64,000 nt of DNA, taken from NCBI RefSeq assembly GCF_003987435.1, contig NZ_PIQG01000004.1, positions 62,001-126,000 of the forward strand, written 5' to 3'. Under the pieces are notes generated by a model. That model searched no databases and was not told where the DNA came from. It saw only the letters and a program-made list of their open reading frames with translations. Each line of letters starts with the position of its first letter. The first letter of the stretch is position 1. The position numbers and the translations under genes are program-made. Origin of the DNA: Pseudidiomarina taiwanensis. GTDB lineage: Bacteria; Pseudomonadota; Gammaproteobacteria; Enterobacterales; Alteromonadaceae. Shown here piece after piece: positions 45,483-62,385 of the stretch.

Positions 45483-46108
45483 GAGTCGTCCTCATTCTTA
45501 CAGATGAGTTGCACACGACCTTGGGTCATGTTGTTGATATCAGTGGCTAAACTATGCTGGGTTTTGGCAACAACCTCAAGGGTTTGCTCAATATAGTCAG
45601 AAAAATTTTGAGCGGTCACTTTGGCCTCATAGCGCGCTAATAAATGTTCAATCACATTTTGATCGCTGTAAGCATAGCGCAAAACGGCCAAATTGCGCGG
45701 TACTTTTAAGCTTTTTTCTATATCTGCAAGGGCACTGCTGAGCGCCTGACTATAGGCTCTTTGCAAGCCTCCAGTACCCAGCTTTACCCCACCAAAATAA
45801 CGGACCACCACCGCAGAGACTTCGCCTAAATTAGCACCCATTAGAACCTTCAACATAGGCATCCCGGCAGTACCACTTGGTTCACCATCATCACTCATGG
45901 CGTAGGCTTGGCTGTCCGATGGCGCTGCCATAATCGCGGCAGTGCAATAATGACTAGCGTTGGGCCACTGCTGTTGGCACCAGTTTAAATGCTGCTGACA
46001 TGCTGCGGCGCTATCCGCTGGCGAAATGCTGGCAATAAAGCGACTCCCTTTCACCTGTAGTTCGAATGCTTTCTGCGGCTTTGCCAGAATCCAATATTCC
46101 CCACTCAC
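45461..46108 (-). CDS. yigZ: IMPACT/YigZ family protein
   Basis: A 215-residue protein with the UPF0029/IMPACT N-terminal domain: KGSRFIASI, the signature AYAMSDDGEPSGTAGMPML and VVVRYFGGVKLGTGGLQRAY, plus a C-terminal DUF1949 domain with an ACT-like fold. It has been linked to translation control and nucleic-acid binding in related proteins; the molecular role is unclear. It overlaps slt by 4 nt and trkH by 22 nt, consistent with one transcript. Confidence 0.95.
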   Translation of the reverse strand: MSGEYWILAKPQKAFELQVKGSRFIASISPADSAAACQQHLNWCQQQWPNASHYCTAAIMAAPSDSQAYAMSDDGEPSGTAGMPMLKVLMGANLGEVSAVVVRYFGGVKLGTGGLQRAYSQALSSALADIEKSLKVPRNLAVLRYAYSDQNVIEHLLARYEAKVTAQNFSDYIEQTLEVVAKTQHSLATDINNMTQGRVQLICKNEDDSCASAAF

Positions 46109-48075
46109 GGGTTGGCCTCGCCACGACTGATGCGCATCTGCATGACATCGGCAAAAATAGCACTCGGTGTCTGTCGCACTGCATGATAGATCTGCTGATA
46201 AGCGAGCACGTTCTTCACATAATCGCGGGTTTCTCGAAACGGAATGGTTTCAATCCAACGGTCAGCTTCCATTGGCTGTTCTGGAAGCCAGTCAAGAACG
46301 CGGTAAATTCCGCCATTATAGGCGGCGGTGGCCAGCACCCAGTTGCCATTCAGGCGACTTTGTAGCTGCCCTAAATAACGCGTGCCCAAGCGCACATTGG
46401 TGTCGACATCGAATAACTCATGCCGTTGCAGTCGTCGCCTCTCGATTTGCCGTGCGGTGCTTGGCAGCAGTTGCATCAAACCGTAAGCACCAGCATGTGA
46501 TGTGGCATCGTGGCGAAAGGCGCTCTCCCGCCGAGAAATGGCCAGAGCCCAGGTCACGTCGATCCCAGCCGCCTCGGCATATTGTTCATGTTCGGGCAAG
46601 TAGGCTTGCGGAAAACGCAAGGCTACCGCATCAAATGCGCCAATCGTAGCCAGTGCAAAAATCGCCTGATCATGCCAGCCCCATTGATTCGCCAACACCG
46701 CTAATTGTTGCTGCTGACTCGCCGGCAGCCACTCCAGTAAGGAGACCCACTCGCGCCGCGCATCTAAATAACGTTCTAACTTTAAAAATTCGTAGGTTCG
46801 CTGTATCGCAGGAATATCCCGCAACTGCTGCAACTCACTCGCACTTGCCTGAACTGGTTCGGCGGCTAATGAAAACTTTTGACCCAGTTGCGCCGCCGCC
46901 AGAAAACCATAGTAATTGCGGTCTTGCGCAAGTGCGGCATAGAGCTGCTTGGCCTCATCGCTGCGATTCACGGACGCAAGTGCACGCGCTCGCCAGTAAC
47001 GCCAGCCGGTATGCTGCAGGGCCAATTGCGATTGGTCCGTAAAAGCAATAATTGCGGGCCAGTCGGCCTCCCGCACACGCTCTGCCAACTTCCATTGCAA
47101 CGAAGCCGCATCGTGATCTTCAGGACCAATCCGCTCCACCCAAATATGCGCCTCATCGTGGTCTTTAGCGGATAACGCGACCGCAAACTTTTGCTCTAAC
47201 TCAATGCGTTGTGCTGGGGTTAAGCGAATATGCTCAGGTAATTCGGCATAAGTTCGAATGGCTCGGTCTGGATCGCGCCAGATCAGCCGACCAAGTGCGT
47301 ACAATGCAATTTCAGCTTCTTGTTGTGGGTAATCGCCGCGTAAATAGTGTAAACGGACAATTTGCGAGGGATCACGTCGGACGCGTCGATAGTGTTCCGC
47401 TAAGTAACGCTGCGATTCAGGTAACAACTTGGTCAAATAAGGGATTAAGGTGTGATTCCCACCTTCTGCGGCAAGTTTAACTCGCGCCCATACCAATTCT
47501 GGGGTGCGATGCCCGGCCTCAGCCCAGCGCGCCAACAATGGGTCGCATGCCTTTGGCAGCGAACTCCCGGTTTGCCACAATTGATCGACTGCGCGCATGA
47601 CCGCTGCTGCTGGCATCGTTTCAAGTTGGAGTTGAAAGCGTAAATGGTAGCACTGATGTGTGGTCGTGCCAGGAGCACGGAAATCACGGATAAAACGTGC
47701 AGCTTCACCCTGCTCGGCCAGATAATCCAGCCAAGGTCGACGGAGCTGCCAATCCATCGGAGTATGTTGATAGCGCTCTAAGAATTGGAGCACGCGCTCC
47801 TCGTTGGCCAGGTAACCGACCTGCTGCAAGCGCTCAAGTTCTAAATAGGGAAGCAGCGGATAACCTTCAAGCTGCGCCAATAATTGTCGGTATTCCGCAA
47901 GGCGCCCACGTCCCGCCGCATATTCAGCTTGTTTGAACCATTCACGCTGTTGCTCACGACTTGGTTGGGTCTCAAACACAGAGTCATAAATACGCGGCTC
48001 AGCCTCTGCCGAGCTCAACCAGAGTGAACTAATTAGCGCTACACACGTACAAGTTTTGAGCAACCGCTTTGACAT
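46105..48075 (-). CDS. slt: Soluble lytic murein transglycosylase
   Basis: Cleaves peptidoglycan between MurNAc and GlcNAc with formation of an anhydro end. The 656-residue periplasmic enzyme has a signal peptide (to about residue 25, SSAEA), a long helical doughnut domain, and a C-terminal lysozyme-like domain with the catalytic Glu in ALAISRRESAFRHD, then SHAGAYGLMQLLPSTA and ATAAYNGG. It diverges from fadB across 115 bp; a PsrA-like palindrome lies 6 bp before its start codon. It is upstream of yigZ with a 4-nt overlap. Confidence 0.95.
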   Translation of the reverse strand: MSKRLLKTCTCVALISSLWLSSAEAEPRIYDSVFETQPSREQQREWFKQAEYAAGRGRLAEYRQLLAQLEGYPLLPYLELERLQQVGYLANEERVLQFLERYQHTPMDWQLRRPWLDYLAEQGEAARFIRDFRAPGTTTHQCYHLRFQLQLETMPAAAVMRAVDQLWQTGSSLPKACDPLLARWAEAGHRTPELVWARVKLAAEGGNHTLIPYLTKLLPESQRYLAEHYRRVRRDPSQIVRLHYLRGDYPQQEAEIALYALGRLIWRDPDRAIRTYAELPEHIRLTPAQRIELEQKFAVALSAKDHDEAHIWVERIGPEDHDAASLQWKLAERVREADWPAIIAFTDQSQLALQHTGWRYWRARALASVNRSDEAKQLYAALAQDRNYYGFLAAAQLGQKFSLAAEPVQASASELQQLRDIPAIQRTYEFLKLERYLDARREWVSLLEWLPASQQQQLAVLANQWGWHDQAIFALATIGAFDAVALRFPQAYLPEHEQYAEAAGIDVTWALAISRRESAFRHDATSHAGAYGLMQLLPSTARQIERRRLQRHELFDVDTNVRLGTRYLGQLQSRLNGNWVLATAAYNGGIYRVLDWLPEQPMEADRWIETIPFRETRDYVKNVLAYQQIYHAVRQTPSAIFADVMQMRISRGEANP

Positions 48076-48080
48076 AATTT

Positions 48081-48094
48081 CAAACGCTCGTTTA
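48081..48094. promoter_or_regulatory. PsrA-like operator between slt and fadB
   Basis: CAAAC-GCTC-GTTTA closely fits the (G/C)AAAC-N2-4-GTTT(G/C) motif of PsrA, the TetR-family repressor of fatty-acid degradation genes in Pseudomonas and Shewanella. It lies 97 bp upstream of fadB. Release by long-chain fatty acids would be expected. No FadR-type site is seen. Confidence 0.55.
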
Positions 48095-48190
48095 AATAAT
48101 CATTGAAAATTAGACCTATTCGAGCCAAACTCTCACAGTCTTTTTTATCAGCTTATCCGAAAGCAAACTGAGAATCAGTAGGAGATCATT

Positions 48191-51509
<3,319 letters not shown>

Positions 51510-51514
51510 CCCCG

Positions 51515-51543
51515 TTCTCGGATCGCTTCAGATTCGTTATACT
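51515..51543 (+). promoter_or_regulatory. Candidate tusA promoter
   Basis: A -10 element TATACT (51538-51543) lies 17 bp from TTCTCG (51515-51520, weak -35). Its start site would fall near 51550, inside the fadA terminator, so the RNA would lack the terminator's left arm and have a leader of only about 28 nt. Confidence 0.5.
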
Positions 51544-51573
51544 AGCCGCCTACATTGTTTAGGCGGCTTTTTT
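51544..51573 (+). terminator. fadA terminator
   Basis: AGCCGCCTA and TAGGCGGCT form a 9-bp stem with a CATTGTT loop, followed by TTTTTT. The tusA start codon is only 5 bp past the T run. Confidence 0.9.
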
Positions 51574-51577
51574 ATTG

Positions 51578-51814
51578 ATGCAAGTAAACCAAACTCTCGA
51601 CACCCTCGGCTTACGCTGTCCAGAACCGGTGATGATGATCCGGGTCGCAGTGCGTAAATTAAATGCTGGAGATATACTTGAAGTGATCGCAGATGACCCT
51701 GCGACAACGCGAGATATTCCCGCATTTTGCCGCTTTATGGATCACGAGTTGCTGGCCGCAGAAACAGCTACGGCACCTTATCGCTATTTAATTAAGAAAG
51801 GGCCCGATTTATAA
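51578..51814 (+). CDS. tusA: Sulfurtransferase TusA
   Basis: Sulfur carrier that takes sulfur from IscS for tRNA 2-thiouridine and other uses. The 78-residue protein has the signature [11 protein letters not shown] with the persulfide Cys14 and [20 protein letters not shown], ending [10 protein letters not shown] chose the ATG at 51578 rather than the TTG at 51575. There is no clear SD: GGCGGC, the best candidate, is part of the fadA terminator stem. It overlaps the end of the convergent acetyltransferase gene by 6 bp. Confidence 0.94.
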   Translation: MQVNQTLDTLGLRCPEPVMMIRVAVRKLNAGDILEVIADDPATTRDIPAFCRFMDHELLAAETATAPYRYLIKKGPDL

Positions 51815-52288
51815 ATACTTTTGCCAGAATTCAGCCAACCCCATCTCCGCATCTAACTGATACGGCTTAAAGCCAAACTTCTGATACGCAATTTTAGCCG
51901 GTTCATTGCCTTGCAACACCTCGAGCGTGAGCTTACAACAACCACGGAACTGGGCTAAGGTCTCCACCTCTTGTAATAGGCGCTTGGCAATGCCTTGCCC
52001 GCGAAAAGGTGCAATAACCGCGATGTCGTGGATATTCATAACCGGTTTCGCCGCAAAGGTTGAGAAGCCCTCAACACAATTAGCAACACCAACAGGCTCA
52101 CCATCGACAAACGCAAGAATCGAAAAAACATGATCGCGTTTGGCCATCTCGGCAATCAGGTTTTCTTTGGTTTCATCTGGGAGCGCTTCGCCGCCACCCA
52201 TTGGGTCCCGCGCATAGTCATCGAGCATGGCAACCACGGCTTGGGCGTGTTCTGGGTTTTGGTAATCGGCTAAGGTAATCTCTAACAT
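51809..52288 (-). CDS. GNAT family N-acetyltransferase
   Basis: A 159-residue acetyltransferase with the GNAT core: [33 protein letters not shown] (acetyl-CoA binding R/Q-x-x-G-x-G/A), [20 protein letters not shown] and [13 protein letters not shown]. The substrate is unknown; similar proteins act on small amines or amino acids. It lies 14 bp downstream of tag in the same direction and may be in its transcript. Confidence 0.88.
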   Translation of the reverse strand: MLEITLADYQNPEHAQAVVAMLDDYARDPMGGGEALPDETKENLIAEMAKRDHVFSILAFVDGEPVGVANCVEGFSTFAAKPVMNIHDIAVIAPFRGQGIAKRLLQEVETLAQFRGCCKLTLEVLQGNEPAKIAYQKFGFKPYQLDAEMGLAEFWQKYL

Positions 52289-52302
52289 AATCGTCTCTCT
52301 TG

Positions 52303-52899
52303 TTACGGCAACCGAAAAGCGCGCATCTGCTCGCTCACCGGGGCGTGACAGTGGCAGCTTACACGGTGGTCATTGACCATCCCCACCGCTTGCATAAACG
52401 CATAGCAAATCGTGGTTCCCACGAAGCTAAAGCCCTGTCGTTTCAATTCTTTCGCCATAGTATCAGATATTTCATCACGGGTCGGCACATCACCGCCCTG
52501 TCGAGCGAATATCCTTGGCGTTCCATCGCTAAACTGCCACAAGAAGTGGTTAAATGAGATACCCCGCTCAGCCAGTTCAAGATAGGCCCGGGCATTTTTG
52601 AAAATCGCTACAATCTTCAAACGATTGCGCACAATACCAGCGTTTGTCATCAATTCAGTTTTATAAGATTCAGGTAAACGAACAATTTGCTCTGGATCAA
52701 AGTCCGCAAACGCCGCTTGATAATTTGCTTGTTTTTTTAGAATAGTAATCCAGCTTAAGCCAGCTTGTTGCCCATCTAAGCAAAGCTTTTCAAATAACTC
52801 TCGGGAGTCGCTCACAGGGCGACCCCAGACGTGGTCATGGTAGGCGACATAATCCGGGTCTGTACCGCACCAAGGGCAACGCTCTAACGGTTCATTCAT
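52303..52899 (-). CDS. tag: DNA-3-methyladenine glycosylase I
   Basis: Removes 3-methyladenine from alkylated DNA. The 198-residue protein has the zinc-snap and substrate site CPWCGTDPDYVAYHDHVWG, ELFEKLCLDGQQAGLSWITI, the helix-hairpin-like ILKKQANYQAAF and GFSFVGTTICYAFMQAVGMV with late His/Cys ligands (HRVSCHCH). Tag is constitutive in E. coli; the gene diverges here from glyQ, as in several gammaproteobacteria. Confidence 0.96.
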   Translation of the reverse strand: MNEPLERCPWCGTDPDYVAYHDHVWGRPVSDSRELFEKLCLDGQQAGLSWITILKKQANYQAAFADFDPEQIVRLPESYKTELMTNAGIVRNRLKIVAIFKNARAYLELAERGISFNHFLWQFSDGTPRIFARQGGDVPTRDEISDTMAKELKRQGFSFVGTTICYAFMQAVGMVNDHRVSCHCHAPVSEQMRAFRLP

Positions 52900-52994
52900 T
52901 TTGCAGTCGATCCTGTATCCGCGCGTCAGTTAAGGGTATAATTTACGCCAATTTTCGCGAAATTACAGTTTTCACCAACGCATGAGTGGCAACC

Positions 52995-53900
52995 ATGGCA
53001 AGTTATGATGTCAAAACCTTTCAAGGACTCATCCTGGCATTACAGGATTATTGGGCACAACAAGGGTGTGCCATCGTTCAACCCTTAGATATGGAAGTCG
53101 GCGCTGGCACCTTTCATCCGATGACATTTTTACGCGCAGTCGGGCCAGAGCCAGCCAGCTTTGCATACGTACAGCCCTGTCGGCGCCCAACCGATGGCCG
53201 CTATGGCGAAAACCCGAACCGGTTACAGCACTATTATCAGTTTCAGGTCATCCTTAAGCCCTCGCCAAAGGACATCCAAGATCTTTATCTCGGCTCATTG
53301 AAGCTGCTTGGCTTCGATCCACTCGTGCATGATATTCGCTTTGTTGAAGATAACTGGGAATCGCCTACTTTAGGGGCTTGGGGTCTGGGTTGGGAAGTCT
53401 GGCTAAACGGTATGGAAGTGACCCAGTTCACGTATTTCCAGCAAGTCGGTGGACTCGAATGTCGTCCAGTTGCCGGTGAAATCACCTACGGTCTAGAGCG
53501 GCTCGCGATGTATATCCAAGGGGTCGAATCGATTTACGATCTGGTTTGGGCCGATGGCCCTCGCGGCACAATTTATTATCGTGATGTGTTCCATCAAAAC
53601 GAAGTCGAACAGTCGACCTACAACTTTGAATACGCTGATGTGCCCGTACTATTCGAACGTTTTGAAGCCTGTGAACGCGAATGTCAGCGCTTACTCGAAG
53701 CAAATCTGCCACTGCCTGCATATGAGCAAGTCATGCGTGCATCGCACGCCTTTAACTTACTCGATGCGCGCCATGCGATTTCAGTGACTGAACGGCAGCG
53801 TTATATTCTGCGCGTCAGAACGATGGCAAAAGGCTGTGCAGAAGCCTATTACGCGGCGCGTGAAGCGCTAGGGTTCCCTTTAGTTGAGCAAGGAGCATAA
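52995..53900 (+). CDS. glyQ: Glycyl-tRNA synthetase alpha subunit
   Basis: Catalytic subunit of the bacterial alpha2beta2 GlyRS. The 301-residue protein has [53 protein letters not shown] and [21 protein letters not shown] prefer the ATG at 52995, which fits family N-termini, over a GTG at 52986. A TATAAT -10 lies at 52937-52942. The glyS gene follows 2 bp later. Confidence 0.97.
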   Translation: MASYDVKTFQGLILALQDYWAQQGCAIVQPLDMEVGAGTFHPMTFLRAVGPEPASFAYVQPCRRPTDGRYGENPNRLQHYYQFQVILKPSPKDIQDLYLGSLKLLGFDPLVHDIRFVEDNWESPTLGAWGLGWEVWLNGMEVTQFTYFQQVGGLECRPVAGEITYGLERLAMYIQGVESIYDLVWADGPRGTIYYRDVFHQNEVEQSTYNFEYADVPVLFERFEACERECQRLLEANLPLPAYEQVMRASHAFNLLDARHAISVTERQRYILRVRTMAKGCAEAYYAAREALGFPLVEQGA

Positions 53901-53902
53901 CG

Positions 53903-55972
53903 GTGCGCTACGAAACCTTATTGGTCGAAATCGGAACCGAAGAACTTCCTCCAAAAGCCCTATTAAGCTTAAGCGAAGCCTTTACGGCAGCCATTGAAAC
54001 TCAGCTTAGTGAGGGTGGCTTTGAGTTTGCTCAAGTTCGCAGTTTTGCCTCGCCACGACGCTTAGCAGTGCAAGTTTCCAAACTGAGTTCTGCCCAGCCT
54101 GATAAGATAGTTGAGAAACGTGGACCTGCGGTAAATGTTGCCTTTGACGACCAAGGTCAACCGACCAAAGCGGCACTTGGTTGGGCACGCGGTAACGGCA
54201 TCGAAATCGAGCAAGCAGAGCGTTTGGTGACCGATAAAGGCGAGTGGTTGCTGTTCAAAGCTGAGCAAAAGGGTCAAACCCTCGCTGAGGTTCTACCTGA
54301 GTATGTGGCGCAAGCTTTGAAGCGCCTGCCGATCCCAAAACCTATGCGCTGGGGCAATAGCGACGCCCAATTTATTCGCCCTGTACATACCCTTACCATG
54401 CTTTATGGCGCAGAACTTATCGCGGGTTCGGTGCTGGAAGTGGAGTCCGGGAATCACTTGTTGGGCCATCGCTTCCACTCTCCTGAAGGTGTGGAACTAA
54501 ATCATGCTGACGATTACGAAGCCGCTCTTAACCAAGCTTATGTTATTGCAGACTTCAGTAAACGTCGCGCAGCGATTGTGCAACAAATTGAAGCCTTAGC
54601 ACATAAACTCGGTGGTGAAGTTCTTGCAGATGATGATTTACTCGATGAAGTCACCGCCCTAGTTGAATGGCCAGTGGCGCTCTTTGCAAGTTTTGATGAA
54701 GCCTTCTTGAGCGTGCCAAAGGAGCCTCTGATCGTCACCATGAAAGATGATCAGCGCTACTTCCCGTTGCATAAAGCAGATGGCAGCCTACTGCCGCAGT
54801 TTATCTTCATCTCAAATATTGAGAGTAAAGACCCGAGCCAAGTGATCACTGGCAACGAACGGGTGGTACGCCCACGCCTCGCGGATGCGCAGTTCTTCTT
54901 TGAAACCGATAAAAAGACCCCCCTCGCAGAACGTGTTGCGGGGCTTGAAAATGTCTTATTCCAAAAAGACCTCGGTTCGATTAAAGCGAAATCTGATCGC
55001 ATTGCCAGCATGGCAGCGCAAATCGCCACCCTTATCGGTGCCGATGCGAGCGCAGCAGAGCGCGCAGGACTCCTGTGTAAAGCCGACTTGTCGAGCCAAA
55101 TGGTACTCGAGTTCCCCGAAACACAAGGGGTGATGGGTATGCATTATGCGCGGCATGATGGCGAAGGTGAGGCCGTTGCGACCGCTATTTACGAACATTA
55201 CCTGCCGCGTTTTGCTGGGGATGACTTACCTCAGTCAACCGAGGGTGCAGCGGTAGCGATTGCAGATAAGCTTGATACCTTGGTCGGGATTTTCGGTATC
55301 GGTATGATTCCGAAAGGCGATCGTGACCCATTTGCGTTGCGTCGTGCCGCGATCGGTCTGCTGCGAATCATTATTGATTTGCGTTTACCACTCGATCTGG
55401 TTGAGTTGGTGAAGATTGCACAATCAACCTTCGGTTCAGTTCTGACCTCAGCTTCAGTGGCTGACGATGTATTGGACTTCCTGCTCGGCCGATTCCGTGC
55501 AACCTATCAAGAACAAGGCATCGCCGTCGATACGATACAAGCGGTACTGGCTCGGCGCCCGACTCGCCCGGTTGATTTTGATCTACGGGTCCGCGCAGTA
55601 CAAAGTTTCCGCTCGTTGCCAGCTGCCGATGCGCTCGCTGCAGCGAATAAGCGCGTATCAAATATCCTCGCTAAAGTCGAAGGTGATGTCGCTCGTGAGA
55701 TTGACACTTCGCTACTTACGGATCCGGCAGAGGTCGCACTCCATGATGCACTGCAGGGAGCACAGCAAAAAGCTAAGGCCTCACTCGCTGAAGACGATTA
55801 TGAAGCAGCACTTAGTTCGCTCGCGGCCCTACAGGAGCCGATTGATAGCTTCTTTGAGAATGTGATGGTGAACGCCGATGATGACGCCGTTCGTCGTAAC
55901 CGTCAGGCACTACTTGGTCAATTACGAGAGGCCTTTCTTGCTATCGCAGACATCTCGTTATTAAACAATTAA
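53903..55972 (+). CDS. glyS: Glycyl-tRNA synthetase beta subunit
   Basis: Partner of GlyQ that binds tRNA(Gly). The 689-residue protein opens with [18 protein letters not shown], has [11 protein letters not shown], an HD-like central region, [16 protein letters not shown] and a C-terminal anticodon-binding (DALR-like) domain. It starts with GTG at 53903, 2 bp after glyQ, with AAGGAG about 6 nt upstream. A strong terminator follows. Confidence 0.97.
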   Translation: MRYETLLVEIGTEELPPKALLSLSEAFTAAIETQLSEGGFEFAQVRSFASPRRLAVQVSKLSSAQPDKIVEKRGPAVNVAFDDQGQPTKAALGWARGNGIEIEQAERLVTDKGEWLLFKAEQKGQTLAEVLPEYVAQALKRLPIPKPMRWGNSDAQFIRPVHTLTMLYGAELIAGSVLEVESGNHLLGHRFHSPEGVELNHADDYEAALNQAYVIADFSKRRAAIVQQIEALAHKLGGEVLADDDLLDEVTALVEWPVALFASFDEAFLSVPKEPLIVTMKDDQRYFPLHKADGSLLPQFIFISNIESKDPSQVITGNERVVRPRLADAQFFFETDKKTPLAERVAGLENVLFQKDLGSIKAKSDRIASMAAQIATLIGADASAAERAGLLCKADLSSQMVLEFPETQGVMGMHYARHDGEGEAVATAIYEHYLPRFAGDDLPQSTEGAAVAIADKLDTLVGIFGIGMIPKGDRDPFALRRAAIGLLRIIIDLRLPLDLVELVKIAQSTFGSVLTSASVADDVLDFLLGRFRATYQEQGIAVDTIQAVLARRPTRPVDFDLRVRAVQSFRSLPAADALAAANKRVSNILAKVEGDVAREIDTSLLTDPAEVALHDALQGAQQKAKASLAEDDYEAALSSLAALQEPIDSFFENVMVNADDDAVRRNRQALLGQLREAFLAIADISLLNN

Positions 55973-55990
55973 GTTATTGATTGGTAAATA

Positions 55991-56016
55991 AAAAGGAGCC
56001 GTTCGGCTCCTTTTTT
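55991..56016. terminator. Terminator between glyS and gyrB
   Basis: AAAAGGAGCC and GGCTCCTTTT form the stem around GTTC, with six T to the right and A to the left. It ends glyS and may also end the convergent gyrB transcript, whose stop is at 56040. Confidence 0.92.
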
Positions 56017-56039
56017 GTGGCTTTGAAAAGCACTCCTAA

Positions 56040-59557
<3,518 letters not shown>

Positions 59558-59587
59558 ATCACCCCAACATCATATATCGCACTAACG

Positions 59588-60688
59588 CTACAGTCGCATC
59601 GGCATAACGACGTAAAGCGCCGAATCATCTGCATTGTCCTCAAGCAGACCACTCGCGTCAGGATTGCTAAGCGTTAATTTCACTTGGTCACCCTGAATCG
59701 TATTTAACACTTCAATCAAGTAGCTCACGTTAAAACCGATCTCCAGGCTATCGCCCTGATAATCGACTTCAATGACTTCCTCTGCCGTCTCCTGCTCTGG
59801 GTTATTGGCCGTTAACGTCATTTCGCCTGAGCTTAACTGCAGACGAACGCCACGATATTTTTCGTTGGATAGAATCGCTGCCCGCATACATGCTTGCTTC
59901 ATTAAATCGCGATCGGCAATAACCGTTTTATCGCCGCCAGATGGGAGCACTCGACGGTAATCTGGGAAGCGACCGTCAACCAGTTTACTCGTGAAACTCA
60001 TCCCGTTGGTCTCGATGCGAATATGGTTTGTGCCAATCGAGACCTTGACTTCATCATCGCTATCGTTCAATAACCGCAGCAACTCCATCACGCCTTTACG
60101 AGGAACAATCACTTGCCGTGCAGCAAGCTGTGGCTGACCAATTTCGCACTGACTCATGGCTAAGCGGTGGCCATCCGTTGCGACCGTGCGCAAGGTATTT
60201 GCTTCAGTTTCGAAAAGCATACCGTTTAAGTAGTACCGTACGTCTTGATTCGCCATTGAGAAATGCGTGCGATCCATCAAATCCTTGAGTACGGCCTGCG
60301 TCGTAATCAATTGGATATCACTATCCCAGTCTTCAATATTTGGATAGTCATCCGCACTCAGCGTCGCCAAAGTAAAGCGACTCCGCCCAGAACGAATCGT
60401 TGCCTTGTCACCTTCGGCGCTAAAACTCACCTGCGCGTGCTCTGGCAAACTGCGAATAATATCGACCAGCTTTTTCGCCGGGACCGTCACCTGGCCTTCG
60501 CTGCCACCTTCAATCACGCACGACGAAACCAATTCGACTTCGAGATCGGTTCCGGTCAGACGAATCGCCTCTGGACTGACTTGAATCAGTACATTCGATA
60601 AAATCGGAATCGTATTGCGTCGCTCAACGGCACCGCTGACGATTTGCAATGGTTTCAAAAATGCATCACGACTTATGGTAAATTTCAT
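59588..60688 (-). CDS. dnaN: DNA polymerase III beta sliding clamp
   Basis: Ring-shaped processivity clamp of the replicase. The 366-residue protein has three similar domains, opening MKFTISRDAFLKPLQIVSGA, with RTVATDGHRLAMSQ in the middle, and the C-terminal YVVMPMRL that shapes the clamp-binding groove. It lies between dnaA (47 bp upstream) and recF (30 bp downstream). Confidence 0.98.
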   Translation of the reverse strand: MKFTISRDAFLKPLQIVSGAVERRNTIPILSNVLIQVSPEAIRLTGTDLEVELVSSCVIEGGSEGQVTVPAKKLVDIIRSLPEHAQVSFSAEGDKATIRSGRSRFTLATLSADDYPNIEDWDSDIQLITTQAVLKDLMDRTHFSMANQDVRYYLNGMLFETEANTLRTVATDGHRLAMSQCEIGQPQLAARQVIVPRKGVMELLRLLNDSDDEVKVSIGTNHIRIETNGMSFTSKLVDGRFPDYRRVLPSGGDKTVIADRDLMKQACMRAAILSNEKYRGVRLQLSSGEMTLTANNPEQETAEEVIEVDYQGDSLEIGFNVSYLIEVLNTIQGDQVKLTLSNPDASGLLEDNADDSALYVVMPMRL

Positions 60689-60735
60689 CCCCAGCTTCCC
60701 CTGTTGTCGAATCCATTCCTGCTCAAGCGACCTCT

Positions 60736-62121
60736 TTACGCCGACAAGGTTCGGATCAAGTTTCGATAATCTTCTTTTATATCATGTTGCGCGTCTTTCA
60801 ATTCTTGAATTTTCCGACACGCGTGCAAAACCGTCGTATGGTCGCGCCCACCAAATGCATCACCAATTTCTGGCAAGCTATGGTTGGTCAGCTCTTTTGC
60901 TAGCGCCATCGCCAATTGCCGTGGGCGCGCGACAGAACGACTACGCCGCTTAGACAAGAGATCAGACATTTTAATGTTGTAGTATTCTGCGACCGTTTTC
61001 TGAATGTTATCAATCGTGACTAACTTCTCTTGCGCAGCAATGAGATCTCGTAACGCTTCACGCACAAAGTCGATAGTAATTTGGCGCCCGGTTAAATTGA
61101 CATTGGCAGCAAGGCGATTCAATGCACCTTCCAATTCGCGCACGTTTGAACGCAGTCGTTTTCCGATGAAAAACGCCACCTCATGCGGCAAAGTGATCCC
61201 GCGTTCTTGTGCTTTGCGAATCAAAATCGCAACCCGTGTTTCCAGCTCGGGCGGCTCAATGGCAATGGTTAAACCCCAACCAAAGCGCGACCGCAACCGG
61301 TCTTCTACCCCTTCGATTTCTTTCGGGTAAAGATCGCTGGTCATAATGATTTGTTGATTACCTTCAAGTAACGCATTGAAAGTATGGAAGAATTCTTCCT
61401 GAGAGCCTTTTTTGTTGGCGAAAAAATGAATGTCATCAATAAGCAGCGCGTCAACTGAACGATAGTAGCGCTTGAATTCGCTAATCGAACTGTTGCGAAT
61501 CGCATTGACCATATCTTGAACGAATCGCTCAGCTCGCATATAGAAAACTTTGGCGTCTTTCTTGTGCGCCATAATGCCATTACCGACGGCGTGCAGCAGG
61601 TGGGTTTTACCTAATCCGGTGCCACCATAAATAAATAGCGGGTTATACACGCCACCGGGGTTCTCAGCCACCTGTAGAGCCGCCGCTTTTGCCAGTTGGT
61701 TTGACTTACCCTCGACAAAATTATCAAAGGTGTACTCTGGATGAATATTGCACTCGAATCGTGGTGCGGCACTATCGTCATCGTCCCATGGCTGCCGACG
61801 CCCAGTTGGGCGCGCACTGGAACCACGACGAGGCGGTGGGGTCTGCGCCGTTTCGGCTTTCGCAGACTCGAGCCCGCCAACTTTAAACACCACATTGGGC
61901 ACCTGCACGGCATGGGTTTTCGCGGCTTCGCCGAGATAATCATTAATTAAGGCAAGATATTTGTCTTTAACCCAATCGATAACAAAGTTGTTGGGCGCAT
62001 AGAGAGTCAGGGTGTCACCGGACAGATCCGCCTGTAACGGACGAATCCACGTATTAAAGTGTTGTGATATCAATTCACTTTGCAGTCGTTCGACGCAATG
62101 TTGCCAAAGCGAATTATTCAC
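60736..62121 (-). CDS. dnaA: Chromosomal replication initiator DnaA
   Basis: Initiates replication at oriC and regulates genes through DnaA boxes. The 461-residue protein has domain I (1-80, [20 protein letters not shown]), a linker, an AAA+ domain with [17 protein letters not shown] and LLIDDIHFF, and domain IV with [15 protein letters not shown] for DNA binding. It starts with GTG at 62121, with GGGAG 6 nt upstream. A TATAAT -10 lies at 62148-62143. Two DnaA boxes upstream suggest autoregulation. Confidence 0.98.
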   Translation of the reverse strand: MNNSLWQHCVERLQSELISQHFNTWIRPLQADLSGDTLTLYAPNNFVIDWVKDKYLALINDYLGEAAKTHAVQVPNVVFKVGGLESAKAETAQTPPPRRGSSARPTGRRQPWDDDDSAAPRFECNIHPEYTFDNFVEGKSNQLAKAAALQVAENPGGVYNPLFIYGGTGLGKTHLLHAVGNGIMAHKKDAKVFYMRAERFVQDMVNAIRNSSISEFKRYYRSVDALLIDDIHFFANKKGSQEEFFHTFNALLEGNQQIIMTSDLYPKEIEGVEDRLRSRFGWGLTIAIEPPELETRVAILIRKAQERGITLPHEVAFFIGKRLRSNVRELEGALNRLAANVNLTGRQITIDFVREALRDLIAAQEKLVTIDNIQKTVAEYYNIKMSDLLSKRRSRSVARPRQLAMALAKELTNHSLPEIGDAFGGRDHTTVLHACRKIQELKDAQHDIKEDYRNLIRTLSA

Positions 62122-62260
62122 ACCGGTCTCCCTTTTTTAATTATTATAATAGGTCTCACAATAAGGCTTGAAAACCTTATATCCATTGAATTTGATTGTA
62201 CTCAAAAGCAGGTTTGATCGCTAGCATTTCTGCTAAATTTCGTGACCGACTGTTGGTGAT

Positions 62261-62269
62261 TTATCCACA
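62261..62269 (+). promoter_or_regulatory. DnaA box
   Basis: TTATCCACA is an exact strong DnaA box in the dnaA-rpmH intergenic region. It may serve dnaA autoregulation, or form part of an origin, since oriC lies between dnaA and rpmH in some gammaproteobacteria such as Pseudomonas. Confidence 0.8.
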
Positions 62270-62294
62270 GTTTGCCGCAAATCAAAAACATCAA

Positions 62295-62303
62295 TGTGGA
62301 TAG
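62295..62303 (-). promoter_or_regulatory. DnaA box
   Basis: TGTGGATAG, the reverse complement of CTATCCACA, differs from the strong DnaA box at one position. It faces the other box 26 bp away and lies just upstream of the rpmH promoter. Confidence 0.65.
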
Positions 62304-62312
62304 CTTTTATCG

Positions 62313-62341
62313 TTGACTTCACCTCTAATAATCGATAGAAT
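62313..62341 (+). promoter_or_regulatory. rpmH promoter
   Basis: TTGACT (62313-62318) and TAGAAT (62336-62341) are 17 bp apart, a good sigma-70 promoter. The start site near 62348 gives a leader of about 38 nt before rpmH. Confidence 0.8.
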
Positions 62342-62385
62342 TCGCGCTCTAAAATTTTAGGCAAACCGAATACGGAATTAACGTT

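Noticed and set aside
46167-47042. Long plus-strand frames within slt
   Set aside because: Antisense shadows of a well-conserved gene; their proteins are arginine/histidine-rich and without motifs.
62122-62385. Definite oriC call
   Set aside because: Only two DnaA boxes are visible, with no cluster or 13-mer repeats; it is recorded as boxes only.
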